A stretch of DNA of 13,448 bases from JBKPHS01 sp046729975 (lineage in GTDB: Bacteria; Actinomycetota; Thermoleophilia; Solirubrobacterales; Thermoleophilaceae), in the NCBI GenBank assembly GCA_046729975.1, contig JBKPHS010000014.1:1-13448 (forward strand). Direction: 5' to 3'. Both the position numbers and the translations under genes were made by a program. Each line of letters begins with the position of its first letter. The first letter of the stretch is position 1. Positions 1 to 6,019 of this stretch are shown piece by piece. Below the pieces are notes generated by a model that was not told the origin of the DNA, ran no database searches, and saw only the letters and a list, made by a program, of their open reading frames with translations.

Positions 1-63
1 TTAGAAGGTCGGCGGTGCAGCAGGCGGGCGCAAAGCGCGACCGCCCAAGATAGCACAGGCGAA

Positions 64-84
64 AGCCGCCCCGCAGGGGCGGCT
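64..84 (-). terminator. Strong GC hairpin downstream of cydB, probable terminator
   Basis: A perfect 9-base-pair stem (AGCCGCCCC against GGGGCGGCT) closes a 3-base loop. On the minus strand it is followed by TTTCGCC, a weak U-tract. It lies about 180 bases past the cydB stop. Two more hairpins flank it: CTCAGCC/GGCTGAG (87-93 with 103-109) and GGCGGGCGC with GCGC-GA-CCGCC (23-31 with 35-45). Three stems in about 90 bases could be the end of the cydAB transcript or the leader of a minus-strand gene beyond the left edge. I found no gene in 1-263. Confidence 0.4.
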
Positions 85-197
85 GCTCAGCCAAGGCTCG
101 GGGCTGAGAGCACGGCCGTCACGGACCCCGTCCCGCGGCCCCGCGAATATGTGGCGGAGCGTCGCTTCCAGGACGGCTACGGCTATGGGCCGAGGGG

Positions 198-275
198 CCA
201 GGATACCGCCTTTTGGCCGAATACGGCCAGTAACCAGTGGCCGGTAGCCGGTAGCCAGGGTCCTCAGTCCGGGGC
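198..275 (-). repeat. Degenerate 7-base tandem repeats at the cydB 3' end
   Basis: The clearest units run from 227 to 268: CCAGTAA, CCAGTGG, CCGGTAG (twice), CCAGGGT, CCTCAGT. Weaker units with the same spacing extend on both sides. The tract overlaps the cydB stop codon (264-266) and continues into the 3' untranslated region. The unit differs from tracts elsewhere in this window but has the same 7-base period and the same place relative to a stop codon. Confidence 0.7.
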
Positions 276-1499
276 GTCGAGCGCCGCGGAAGTCAGCAGA
301 GAGCGCGCGCCGAGCGCGATCGCCAGGCAGAGGGCCGCGACACCGACCCCGAGGCCCGCGTCCTCGGCGAACATGGTCAGGGGCACCCCCGCGGCCGCCA
401 GCACTGCAGCGGCGAGGCCTGTCCGAGGCGCGCTCGGCGCCGGGGCCGGGCGCGCGGCCTCAGCGGCCGAGACGGCCGGCACCACGGCGGTGGCGGGCAC
501 GGGGTCGAAGCGGCCACGCAGGGTGAGCCCGAAGAGGAGCGTCAGCGACGGCACGAGGATCAGCGTCCCCACGGCGATCCCGACGAGCAGCGACACCAGC
601 GTGTCGTGACCGGCCGCCGCGTCCTCGATCGTCAGGCCCGGCAGGATGTCGGGCGACTGGGCGATCCCCCAACCCGCCACGATCGCGGCGACCGCCACCG
701 CGGCCGAGAAGCGGGCGGGCTCGAAGCGGCGCACCGTCACCAGCGCGAGCGTCGCGATTCCGGCGGCGGCCGAAGCCAGCACGGCGGCGAGGCCCGCGCC
801 CTCCGTGAGCCCGTCGAAGAGGCTGCGCGCGTCGCCGTGGACCACGGCCAGGCCGGCAAGAGCGGCTGCTCCCGCCACCACGCCCGCGCCGAGCGCGCGC
901 ATGCGGAAGCGGTCCTCGAGCTCTCGCTCGCCCAGGCGGCGCGCGTCGGCTGCGAGGTAGACGGCCGCCATGTAGGCGGACACGACGACGGCGAGGCCGC
1001 CGACCAGGAGCGAGGTCGGGTTCAGCCAGCTGTCGATCAGATCGCCCTTGGCGTTGCCCACGGGGACGCGGCCGGACGCGATCCCGCCGATGGCCGCGCC
1101 GAGCGCGAACGGGGCGATGACGGAGGAGGCGGCGAATAGCGCGTCAACCGCCGCTTCCTGCCTGCCGGGCGCGACGCCGCCGCGCATCGCGTAGGCGGTT
1201 CCGCGGAGGATGATGCCGACTCCGGCCACCAGCAGGGGCGCGGAGAGCGTCGAGAAGATGGATCCGAACGCCTCGGGGTAGGCGGTCCAGCAGACGACGA
1301 GGACGAAGATCAGCCAAACGTGGTTCGCCTCCCACACGGGCCCCATGCCTTGGTAGGCGTGCGAGCGGATTTCGCGCGAGCGCGGGCCACGGCCGGCCAG
1401 CAGGTGCCAGATCCCGGCACCGAAGTCGGCGCCCGCCAGCACGATGTAGGCGGCCAGGCCAGCCAGGATGAGGATGGCGGGGACCTCCTCGAGGCTCAT
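264..1499 (-). CDS. cydB: Cytochrome bd oxidase subunit II (CydB)
   Basis: Subunit II of the membrane-bound cytochrome bd quinol oxidase, which passes electrons from quinol to oxygen with high oxygen affinity. The 411-residue product is hydrophobic throughout. It carries the family signatures GADFGAGIW (about residues 23-31) and GPVWEANHVWLI (about 53-64), followed by repeated membrane spans. The ATG at 1497-1499 overlaps the cydA TGA (1496-1498) as ATGA, so translation is probably coupled. The frame stays open for 62 codons further upstream, but that stretch lies inside cydA and is arginine-rich and unlike the family, so I reject it. The length is slightly above the usual 340-390. No cydC or cydD assembly genes are in the window. 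The C-terminal third is alanine-rich, with a loop at about residues 325-350 (rich in Ala and Pro) before the last spans. Confidence 0.95.
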   Translation of the reverse strand: MSLEEVPAILILAGLAAYIVLAGADFGAGIWHLLAGRGPRSREIRSHAYQGMGPVWEANHVWLIFVLVVCWTAYPEAFGSIFSTLSAPLLVAGVGIILRGTAYAMRGGVAPGRQEAAVDALFAASSVIAPFALGAAIGGIASGRVPVGNAKGDLIDSWLNPTSLLVGGLAVVVSAYMAAVYLAADARRLGERELEDRFRMRALGAGVVAGAAALAGLAVVHGDARSLFDGLTEGAGLAAVLASAAAGIATLALVTVRRFEPARFSAAVAVAAIVAGWGIAQSPDILPGLTIEDAAAGHDTLVSLLVGIAVGTLILVPSLTLLFGLTLRGRFDPVPATAVVPAVSAAEAARPAPAPSAPRTGLAAAVLAAAGVPLTMFAEDAGLGVGVAALCLAIALGARSLLTSAALDAPD

Positions 1500-2860
1500 G
1501 ACCCGCCCGTCCGCGGCTCGGCTCGAGCGGCCGGGTCGAGCGGCGCGCGCGCGAGCCGGCGCAAGATCCACGCGATCGCCACGATCAGACCCGCATATAC
1601 GAGCGCGAGCGTGGCGTATCCAACCGGGACGCCATCCGCCCCGGTGACCGCCTCCGAGCTGCGCATGAACCCGTACACGATCCACGGCTGGCGGCCGACC
1701 TCAGTGGTCACCCAACCCGCGATCAGCGCGACGACCGACAGCGGACCCGCTGCCACGACCGCTTTCAGGAACCACCGCGAGCGCGGGAATCTGCGACGCC
1801 GGGCCCAGGTGACGAGATGCCAGACGGCGATCCCCGCCAGCAGGAAGCCGATCCCGACCATCGTCTGGAACGTGTAGCGGACGAGGTTCACCGGCGGGCG
1901 CTCATCCTCGGCCACTGCGTTCAGGCCCCGCACCTCGGCGTCCGGATCGTGGAACGCGAGCAGCGACAGCAGCTTCGGGACCTCGATGCCGTACTCGACT
2001 CCCTTGCCGTCGTACCAGCCGAGGATGTGGATCGGCGCACCCCGCTCCGTCTCCGCCAGGCCCTCGAACGAGGCGAGCTTAGTGGGCTGGTCTTCCGCCA
2101 CCTGGCGGGCGATCCAGTCGCCCATCACGATCTGCACCGGCGCCGCGAGCGCCGCGACGGTGAGCGGGATGGCGAGGGCGGCCCGCTCGTAGCGACCGAA
2201 GCGCCCACGCAGGCGCCCCCACGCGTACACCGCCGCGGTCAGGAAGCCGGCCACCATGAAGCCGGCGATGTACATGTGCATCAGCTCGGGCCACAGGTGG
2301 GGATTGCCGAAGAGGGCATCGACCGGCTGGACGTTCGTCACCTGCCCCCTGACGAAATCGAAGCCCGTGGGGTGGTTCATCCACGCGTTCACTGAGATCA
2401 CCATCAGCGATCCCGCGAAGCCCGAGATCACCACCGGAATGCCGGACAGGAGGTGCACCCGGGGCGAGAGCCGGTCCCAGCCGTAGACGTAGATGCCGAT
2501 GAAGATCGCCTCGACGAAGAACGAGAAGCCCTCCAGGGCGAAGCCGAGTCCGAAGACCTCGCCGAACTCCGCCATGAACGCCGGCCATAGGAGGCCCATC
2601 TCGAAGCTCAGGATCGTGCCGGTGACCACGCCCACCGCGAACAGCGCGACCATCACCCTCGACCAGCGGCGCGCGAGCACCCTGTAGACGGGGTCGCCCG
2701 TGCGCACGTGGAGCCACTCGGTGAAAACGACGAGCGAGGGAAACGCGATCCCGAAGCACACCAGCGGGATGTGAACCGCGAACGAGAGCGCCTGCATCTG
2801 GCGCGCCTCGAGCAGATGCTCCTGCTCGACGGGCGCGAGCGCCGTCAGCAGTGCTAACAC
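1496..2860 (-). CDS. cydA: Cytochrome bd oxidase subunit I (CydA)
   Basis: The haem-bearing, quinol-oxidising subunit of cytochrome bd oxidase. Seen in the 454-residue product: an early histidine (H30, in AVHIPLVCFG) fitting the haem b595 ligand; GTILSFEMGLLWP (81-93); the paired glutamates E110 and E117; a histidine at 195 (ELMHMYIAGF) and a methionine at 334 (FQTMVGIGF) fitting the two haem b558 ligands; and GRQPW (389-393). At 454 residues it is shorter than the E. coli protein (522), in line with the short quinol-loop subfamily. The GTG at 2858-2860 is used because it leaves a normal N-terminus. An ATG at 2795-2797 has a better GAGG upstream but would start only 8 residues before H30. It follows rplL by 90 bases on the same strand, with a hairpin between them, so it may have its own promoter. 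It is coupled to cydB by a 4-base overlap. Confidence 0.95.
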   Translation of the reverse strand: MLALLTALAPVEQEHLLEARQMQALSFAVHIPLVCFGIAFPSLVVFTEWLHVRTGDPVYRVLARRWSRVMVALFAVGVVTGTILSFEMGLLWPAFMAEFGEVFGLGFALEGFSFFVEAIFIGIYVYGWDRLSPRVHLLSGIPVVISGFAGSLMVISVNAWMNHPTGFDFVRGQVTNVQPVDALFGNPHLWPELMHMYIAGFMVAGFLTAAVYAWGRLRGRFGRYERAALAIPLTVAALAAPVQIVMGDWIARQVAEDQPTKLASFEGLAETERGAPIHILGWYDGKGVEYGIEVPKLLSLLAFHDPDAEVRGLNAVAEDERPPVNLVRYTFQTMVGIGFLLAGIAVWHLVTWARRRRFPRSRWFLKAVVAAGPLSVVALIAGWVTTEVGRQPWIVYGFMRSSEAVTGADGVPVGYATLALVYAGLIVAIAWILRRLARAPLDPAARAEPRTGGS

Positions 2861-2883
2861 GGCTCGATCGTAGCCCTAAAGAA

Positions 2884-2946
2884 CAGTCTTCGGTCGCCAG
2901 TCTTCAGTCGTCAGGCTTTCGGTCCTGACGACTGACGACTGACAGA
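2884..2946 (-). repeat. Nine 7-base tandem units between rplL and cydA
   Basis: Read on the plus strand, nine consecutive 7-base units fill this interval: CAGTCTT (twice), CGGTCGC, CAGTCGT, CAGGCTT, TCGGTCC, then TGACGAC (twice) and TGACAGA. The last three read as the reverse complement of the earlier CAGTCGT-type units. The array is therefore a tandem repeat that turns back on itself, which creates the hairpin listed separately. It begins 4 bases past the rplL stop. Confidence 0.8.
2898..2941 (-). terminator. Long hairpin after rplL, probable terminator
   Basis: Positions 2898-2915 pair with 2924-2941 at 17 of 18 positions (one mismatch, 2903/2936), closing an 8-base loop CTTTCGGT. The inner 12 pairs are perfect. 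It lies 9 bases past the rplL TAA. On the minus strand it is followed, after a few bases, by CTGTTCTTTA, a modest U-rich run. It probably ends or attenuates the ribosomal-protein transcript before cydA. Confidence 0.55.
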
Positions 2947-2950
2947 CTGA

Positions 2951-3352
2951 TTACTTCAGTTCAACTGCGGCGCCGGCCTCCTCGAGGTCGGCCTTCAGCT
3001 TGTCGGCCTCCTCCCGCTCGAGGCCCTCCTTGACGGGCTTCGGCGCCTCGTCCACGAGCGCCTTGGCCTCCTTTAGGCCGAGGCCCGTGGCCGCGCGCAC
3101 GACCTTGATCACCTGGATCTTCTTGTCGCCCGCGCCCGTGAGGACGACGTCGACCGTCCCGGCCTCCTCCACGGCGGCCGCGCCGTGGTCCGCCGGGGGT
3201 GCGCGGGTGGCCGGGGCGGCCGCCGCGACCGCAGTCGCCGACACGCCGAACTCCTCCTCGAGCGCCTTGATGCGCTCGGACAGCTCGAGGACCGAGATGC
3301 TCTTCAGCTCCTCGATCCAGTCTTCGGTGCTTACCTTGCTCTTGGTGGCCAT
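2951..3352 (-). CDS. rplL: Ribosomal protein L7/L12
   Basis: The stalk protein of the large ribosomal subunit, present as several dimers bound to L10; it recruits and activates the translational GTPases. The 133 residues show the three expected parts: an N-terminal dimerisation helix (about 8-35, EDWIEELKSISVLELSERI), an Ala/Pro-rich flexible hinge (about 40-63), and the globular C-terminal domain with VVRAATGLGLKEAKALVDEAP. It is slightly longer than the usual 120-130. The ATG directly abuts the rplJ TAG with no spacer. An AAGGAGG lies in the last codons of rplJ at a good distance, so the two are almost certainly coupled, which suits the excess of L12 over L10. Confidence 0.98.
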   Translation of the reverse strand: MATKSKVSTEDWIEELKSISVLELSERIKALEEEFGVSATAVAAAAPATRAPPADHGAAAVEEAGTVDVVLTGAGDKKIQVIKVVRAATGLGLKEAKALVDEAPKPVKEGLEREEADKLKADLEEAGAAVELK

Positions 3353-4027
3353 CTAGCCCTCCTTCTCGGTTCCGTCGCCCTCGGAGGGCGCTTCCTCTGA
3401 TGTCTGTTCGGTCTGTTCCGGAGCCTCCGCTGCGGCTTCGGGCTCCTCTGGGGGCTGGGGGCTGGGGGCTGGGGACTCAGCCTCGGCCTCGCCGGCCCCG
3501 GCGATGAGCTCTTGCTCGGCGATCTGGCCGAGCTGGAGCGCGAGCCCCGCGATCAGCTGGTTCAGCCCCCGCACCAGACCCGTGATCGGCGAGGCGATCG
3601 TGCCCACGAACTGGGCGCGCAGCGCGTCGAGGGCGGGTAGCGTCGCGATCGACTGGATCTGGTCCACGGTCAGGAGCTCGCCGCCCATGGTGCCGCCCTT
3701 GAACTCGAGCAGGTCCGTCTCGCGGCGGAACTGCGCGAGCGCCTTGGCGGCCAGCGCGATGTCCCCGCCCTCGCCGGCGACGAAGGTGAACGCCGTCGGT
3801 CCCTCGAGGAACTCCTTCAGGTCCTCGGCGCCCGCCTGGTCGGCGGCGCGCTGCGTCAGCCGGTTCTTGACCACGCGAAACCTCGCTCCGGCGTCGTCGA
3901 GCCGCGCGCGCAGCTCCGCGGCCTGCGTCACGGAGATCCCGCGGTAGTCGACGGCCAGGATCGCCTCCGACTCCTTGATCTGCTCGGCCACCTCGCCGAT
4001 GACCGCTGCCTTTTCTTCCTTGTTCAC
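3353..4027 (-). CDS. rplJ: Ribosomal protein L10 with acidic C-terminal tail
   Basis: L10 anchors the L12 dimers to 23S rRNA at the base of the stalk and usually represses its own operon by binding the rplJ leader. Residues 1 to about 130 are the rRNA-binding domain (KAAVIGEVAEQIKESEAILAVDYRG and VVKNRL). The helix near 150-178 (RGLNQLIAGLALQLGQIAEQ) is the L12-docking helix. The product is 224 residues against about 165 in E. coli. The excess is a tail of about 45 residues, very rich in Glu, Pro and Ala. Part of it is encoded by a GGGGGCT tandem repeat (3450-3480). The start is GTG (4025-4027), with GGAGAG upstream. Confidence 0.97.
   Translation of the reverse strand: MNKEEKAAVIGEVAEQIKESEAILAVDYRGISVTQAAELRARLDDAGARFRVVKNRLTQRAADQAGAEDLKEFLEGPTAFTFVAGEGGDIALAAKALAQFRRETDLLEFKGGTMGGELLTVDQIQSIATLPALDALRAQFVGTIASPITGLVRGLNQLIAGLALQLGQIAEQELIAGAGEAEAESPAPSPQPPEEPEAAAEAPEQTEQTSEEAPSEGDGTEKEG
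3450..3480 (-). repeat. GGGGGCT heptamer repeat inside the rplJ coding sequence
   Basis: Three perfect GGGGGCT units (3450-3470) are followed by GGGGACT and CAG. On the coding strand they give the Pro/Ala/Ser-rich start of the L10 tail. The last 11 bases, TGGGGACTCAG (3470-3480), recur exactly at 4148-4158 across the rplA stop codon. The period is not a multiple of three relative to codons, so each unit is read in a different frame and the peptide does not repeat every unit. Confidence 0.85.
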
Positions 4028-4124
4028 TCTGCTCTCTCCACGAAGAAGCCCGCACGCAGGCGGGCTCGGAAGAGAGTGGTGACGCTTCGACCGGTCCGCC
4101 TGCCCAGGTCTTACGCGTGACGCT
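4028..4124 (-). promoter_or_regulatory. rplJ leader with probable L10-binding element and attenuator hairpin
   Basis: On the minus strand the leader holds GTAAGACCTGGGCAGGCGG (antisense of about 4096-4114). This resembles the conserved TAA-GACCTGCGYAGGCGG core of ribosomal L10 leaders as I recall it. Nearer the gene, AGCCCGC (4047-4053) and GCGGGCT (4060-4066) form a perfect 7-base-pair hairpin followed by TTCTTCG, as in an attenuator. Feedback by L10 or the L10-L12 complex is the expected regulation. The match is from memory, not from a covariance search. Confidence 0.55.
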
Positions 4125-4127
4125 GCC

Positions 4128-4158
4128 GGGGGTCTCGGGCGTGGGTTTGGGGACTCAG
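4128..4158 (-). repeat. Degenerate heptamer repeats at the rplA stop
   Basis: Units with 7-base spacing: GGGGGTC, TCGGGCG, TGGGTTT, GGGGACT, then CAG. The tract overlaps the rplA stop codon (4155-4157) and extends into the rplJ leader. Its last 11 bases are identical to those of the repeat inside rplJ. Confidence 0.6.
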
Positions 4159-4874
4159 GCTAGCGCGGCCGGCTCCTCCACGATGTTGCGGGTCCTGGCC
4201 GGATCGACGCGCACGCCCGGGCCCATCGTCGTGGTCAGCGTGACCGTTCGCAGGTAGCGGCCCTTCGCGGCGGCCGGCTTGGCGCGAACGATCTCGTCGA
4301 TCACAGCGGCGTAGTTCTCGAGCAGCGCGCGCTCATCGAAGTCGGTCCGCCCGATGGTCAGGTGCACGATCGCGGAGCGATCGGTGCGGTACTCGACCTT
4401 GCCGGCCTTCGACTCCTCGACCGCGCTGCCGATGTCGTTCGTGACGGTTCCGACCTTCGGGTTCGGCATCTTGCCCTGCGGGCCGAGGATGCGGCCGAGC
4501 CTCCCGACGACCGGCATCAGGTCAGGCGTCGCGATGGCGACGTCGAAGTCGGTGAAGCCGCCCTCCACGCGCTCGGCGAGGTCCTCGGCCCCGACGACGT
4601 CGGCGCCGGCCTCCTCGGCCTCGCGAGCCTTGTCCCCCTTCGCGAAGACCGCGATCGTCACATCGCGGCCGAGTCCGTTCGGAAGCGCGAGCGTGCCGCG
4701 CAGCTGCTCGTCGGCGTGGCGGACGTTCAAGCCGGTCCGGATGTGGACCTCGACGGTCTCGGGGAACTTGACGGACTGGAAGCCCTTGATGAGCGAGACG
4801 GCCTCGGCGGGCGCGTACTCACGCTCGCGGTCCACCTGCTCGTAGAGGGCGCGGTAGCGCTTGCCATGAGCCAT
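4155..4874 (-). CDS. rplA: Ribosomal protein L1
   Basis: L1 forms the mobile L1 stalk, which helps deacylated tRNA leave the E site; in many bacteria it also represses its own operon. The 239 residues match the usual length (about 230-240). The hallmark GRILGPQGKMPNPKVGTV lies near residues 127-144, and the C-terminal half returns to domain I with IGRTDFDERALLENY. The ATG at 4872-4874 lies 2 bases after the rplK TAG, with GGAGG inside the end of rplK as ribosome-binding site. The pair is almost certainly co-transcribed and coupled. Confidence 0.98.
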   Translation of the reverse strand: MAHGKRYRALYEQVDREREYAPAEAVSLIKGFQSVKFPETVEVHIRTGLNVRHADEQLRGTLALPNGLGRDVTIAVFAKGDKAREAEEAGADVVGAEDLAERVEGGFTDFDVAIATPDLMPVVGRLGRILGPQGKMPNPKVGTVTNDIGSAVEESKAGKVEYRTDRSAIVHLTIGRTDFDERALLENYAAVIDEIVRAKPAAAKGRYLRTVTLTTTMGPGVRVDPARTRNIVEEPAALA

Positions 4875-4876
4875 CG

Positions 4877-5299
4877 CTACGCGACCTCCACGCCCATCGA
4901 GCGGGCGGTGCCCTCGATGATCTTCGACGCCTGGTCGAGGTCGCGGGCGTTCAGGTCCGGCAGCTTGGTCTCGGCGATCTGGCGCACCTGGGCGCGCGTG
5001 ATCCTGCCAACCTTGTCGCGGTTCGGCTCCGCCGAGCCCTTCTCGAGCCCAGCGGCCTCCTTGATCAACACCGCGGCCGGAGGCGTCTTGGTGATGAACG
5101 TGAACGAGCGGTCCTCGAAGACCGTGATCTCGACCGGGATGATGCGCCCGTTCTGGTCCTGCGTCTGGGCGTTGAACGCCTTGCAGAACTCCATGATGTT
5201 CACGCCGTGCTGGCCGAGGGCGGGGCCGACGGGCGGCGCCGGGTTGGCAGCCCCGCCGGGCACCTGGAGCTTGATCAGCGTGAGGACCTTCTTCGCCAT
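4877..5299 (-). CDS. rplK: Ribosomal protein L11
   Basis: L11 sits at the base of the L7/L12 stalk in the GTPase-associated centre, and in many bacteria it is the target region of thiostrepton and is needed for RelA activation. The 140-residue product begins MAKKVLTLIKLQVPGGAANP. It shows the Pro-rich PPVGPALGQHG loop (about 22-32), FTFITKTPP (66-74) and a complete C-terminal rRNA-binding domain ending MGVEVA. The length fits the family (141-143). The frame is open upstream for another 159 codons, but that part overlaps nusG in another frame and has no family resemblance, so the ATG at 5297-5299 is the start, with AGGGA 7-8 bases upstream. Confidence 0.98.
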   Translation of the reverse strand: MAKKVLTLIKLQVPGGAANPAPPVGPALGQHGVNIMEFCKAFNAQTQDQNGRIIPVEITVFEDRSFTFITKTPPAAVLIKEAAGLEKGSAEPNRDKVGRITRAQVRQIAETKLPDLNARDLDQASKIIEGTARSMGVEVA

Positions 5300-5475
5300 G
5301 ACGATCCCTAGATGTTCGATTCCTGGACCACGTGCCCCCGGGGACGCGAAAAGCGAGCCGACCAAGGACGCAGGGTGAAGTTCATACATGAAATGTATGG
5401 ACGAACCCGAGGACGCCGGTCGGCGAAGGTTCGCAGCGTCATCCGGGGGTGCGTGGGTCGGGGATCGGGCATCTA
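5300..5475 (-). promoter_or_regulatory. nusG-rplK spacer / rplK leader
   Basis: This is the longest gap inside the ribosomal-protein block (176 bases). It holds a heptamer tract next to the nusG stop and an AT-rich perfect palindrome, CATACAT-GAA-ATGTATG (5383-5399), that stands out in otherwise GC-rich DNA. On the minus strand the last 90 bases include GC-rich stems that could form a leader structure. An internal promoter or an L1/L11 autoregulatory leader is plausible; I cannot assign either. Confidence 0.35.
5444..5473 (-). repeat. Degenerate heptamer repeats after nusG
   Basis: Units with 7-base spacing: CGGGGGT, GCGTGGG, TCGGGGA, TCGGGCA. In another register they read GTGGGTC, GGGGATC, GGGCATC. 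The tract ends 2 bases from the nusG stop codon (5476-5478). Confidence 0.6.
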
Positions 5476-5997
5476 CTAGATCTTCTTGACCTGGTCGAAG
5501 CCCACTTCGACCGGCGTCTCGCGACCGAAGATGGATACAAGCACCTTCAGCTTGGCCGCGTCCTCGTTGATCTCGGAGATCTCGCCGGAGAAGTCGGACA
5601 GCGGCCCCGAGACCACCTTGACGGACTCCCCGATCGAGAACTGGGCGCGCGTGCGCGGCCGCTCGGCGGTCTCGCGGTTGAGCAGCCGGTCGATCTCGCC
5701 CTGGCTGAGCGGGACCGGCTTGTTGGACGCTCCGACGAACCCCGTCACACCGGGCGTGCCCTTCACGAGCGTCCACGAGTCCTCGTTGAGGTCCATGTTC
5801 ACGAGCACGTAGCCGGGCATCGTGCGGCGCTCGGACTGCACCTTCTGGCCGTCCTTCATCTCCGAGATCTGCTCGGTGGGGATGACGACCTGGCGCACGT
5901 TGCGCTCCTGCCCGAGCGAGACGACGCGGTGCTCGAGATTCTGCTTGACCTTGTTCTCGTGTCCGGAATAGGTGTTTATGGCGTACCAGCGGAACAT
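5476..5997 (-). CDS. nusG: Transcription termination/antitermination factor NusG
   Basis: NusG binds RNA polymerase at the clamp and affects elongation, pausing and Rho-dependent termination, and can link polymerase to the ribosome. The 173-residue product has the NGN domain (about 1-108: WYAINTYSGHENKVKQNLEHR, MPGYVLVNMDL at 60-70, and GVTGFVG) and a C-terminal KOW domain (about 120-173: GESVKVVSGPLSDFSGEI). It lacks the long N-terminal extension found in some actinobacterial NusG proteins. The ATG (5995-5997) is preceded by AAGAAGGT 6 bases upstream. secE ends 22 bases before it on the same strand, so secE and nusG are one operon. Confidence 0.97.
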   Translation of the reverse strand: MFRWYAINTYSGHENKVKQNLEHRVVSLGQERNVRQVVIPTEQISEMKDGQKVQSERRTMPGYVLVNMDLNEDSWTLVKGTPGVTGFVGASNKPVPLSQGEIDRLLNRETAERPRTRAQFSIGESVKVVSGPLSDFSGEISEINEDAAKLKVLVSIFGRETPVEVGFDQVKKI

Positions 5998-6019
5998 CTT
6001 GGGACCTTCTTGAAGCTTG

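Noticed and set aside
151..609. Plus-strand open frame of 152 codons
   Set aside because: It is largely antisense to the end of cydB, with a low-complexity Ala/Arg/Ser translation.
1500..1685. N-terminal extension of cydB
   Set aside because: It overlaps cydA, is Arg-rich, and the ATGA junction at 1496-1499 marks the true start.
2884..2946. CRISPR array
   Set aside because: The repeats are 7-base tandem units without spacers.
4362..5378. Plus-strand open frame of 338 codons
   Set aside because: It is antisense to rplA and rplK, which are unambiguous.
5300..5776. N-terminal extension of rplK (299-codon frame)
   Set aside because: The added part overlaps nusG in another frame and is unlike L11; the ATG at 5297-5299 gives the normal length.
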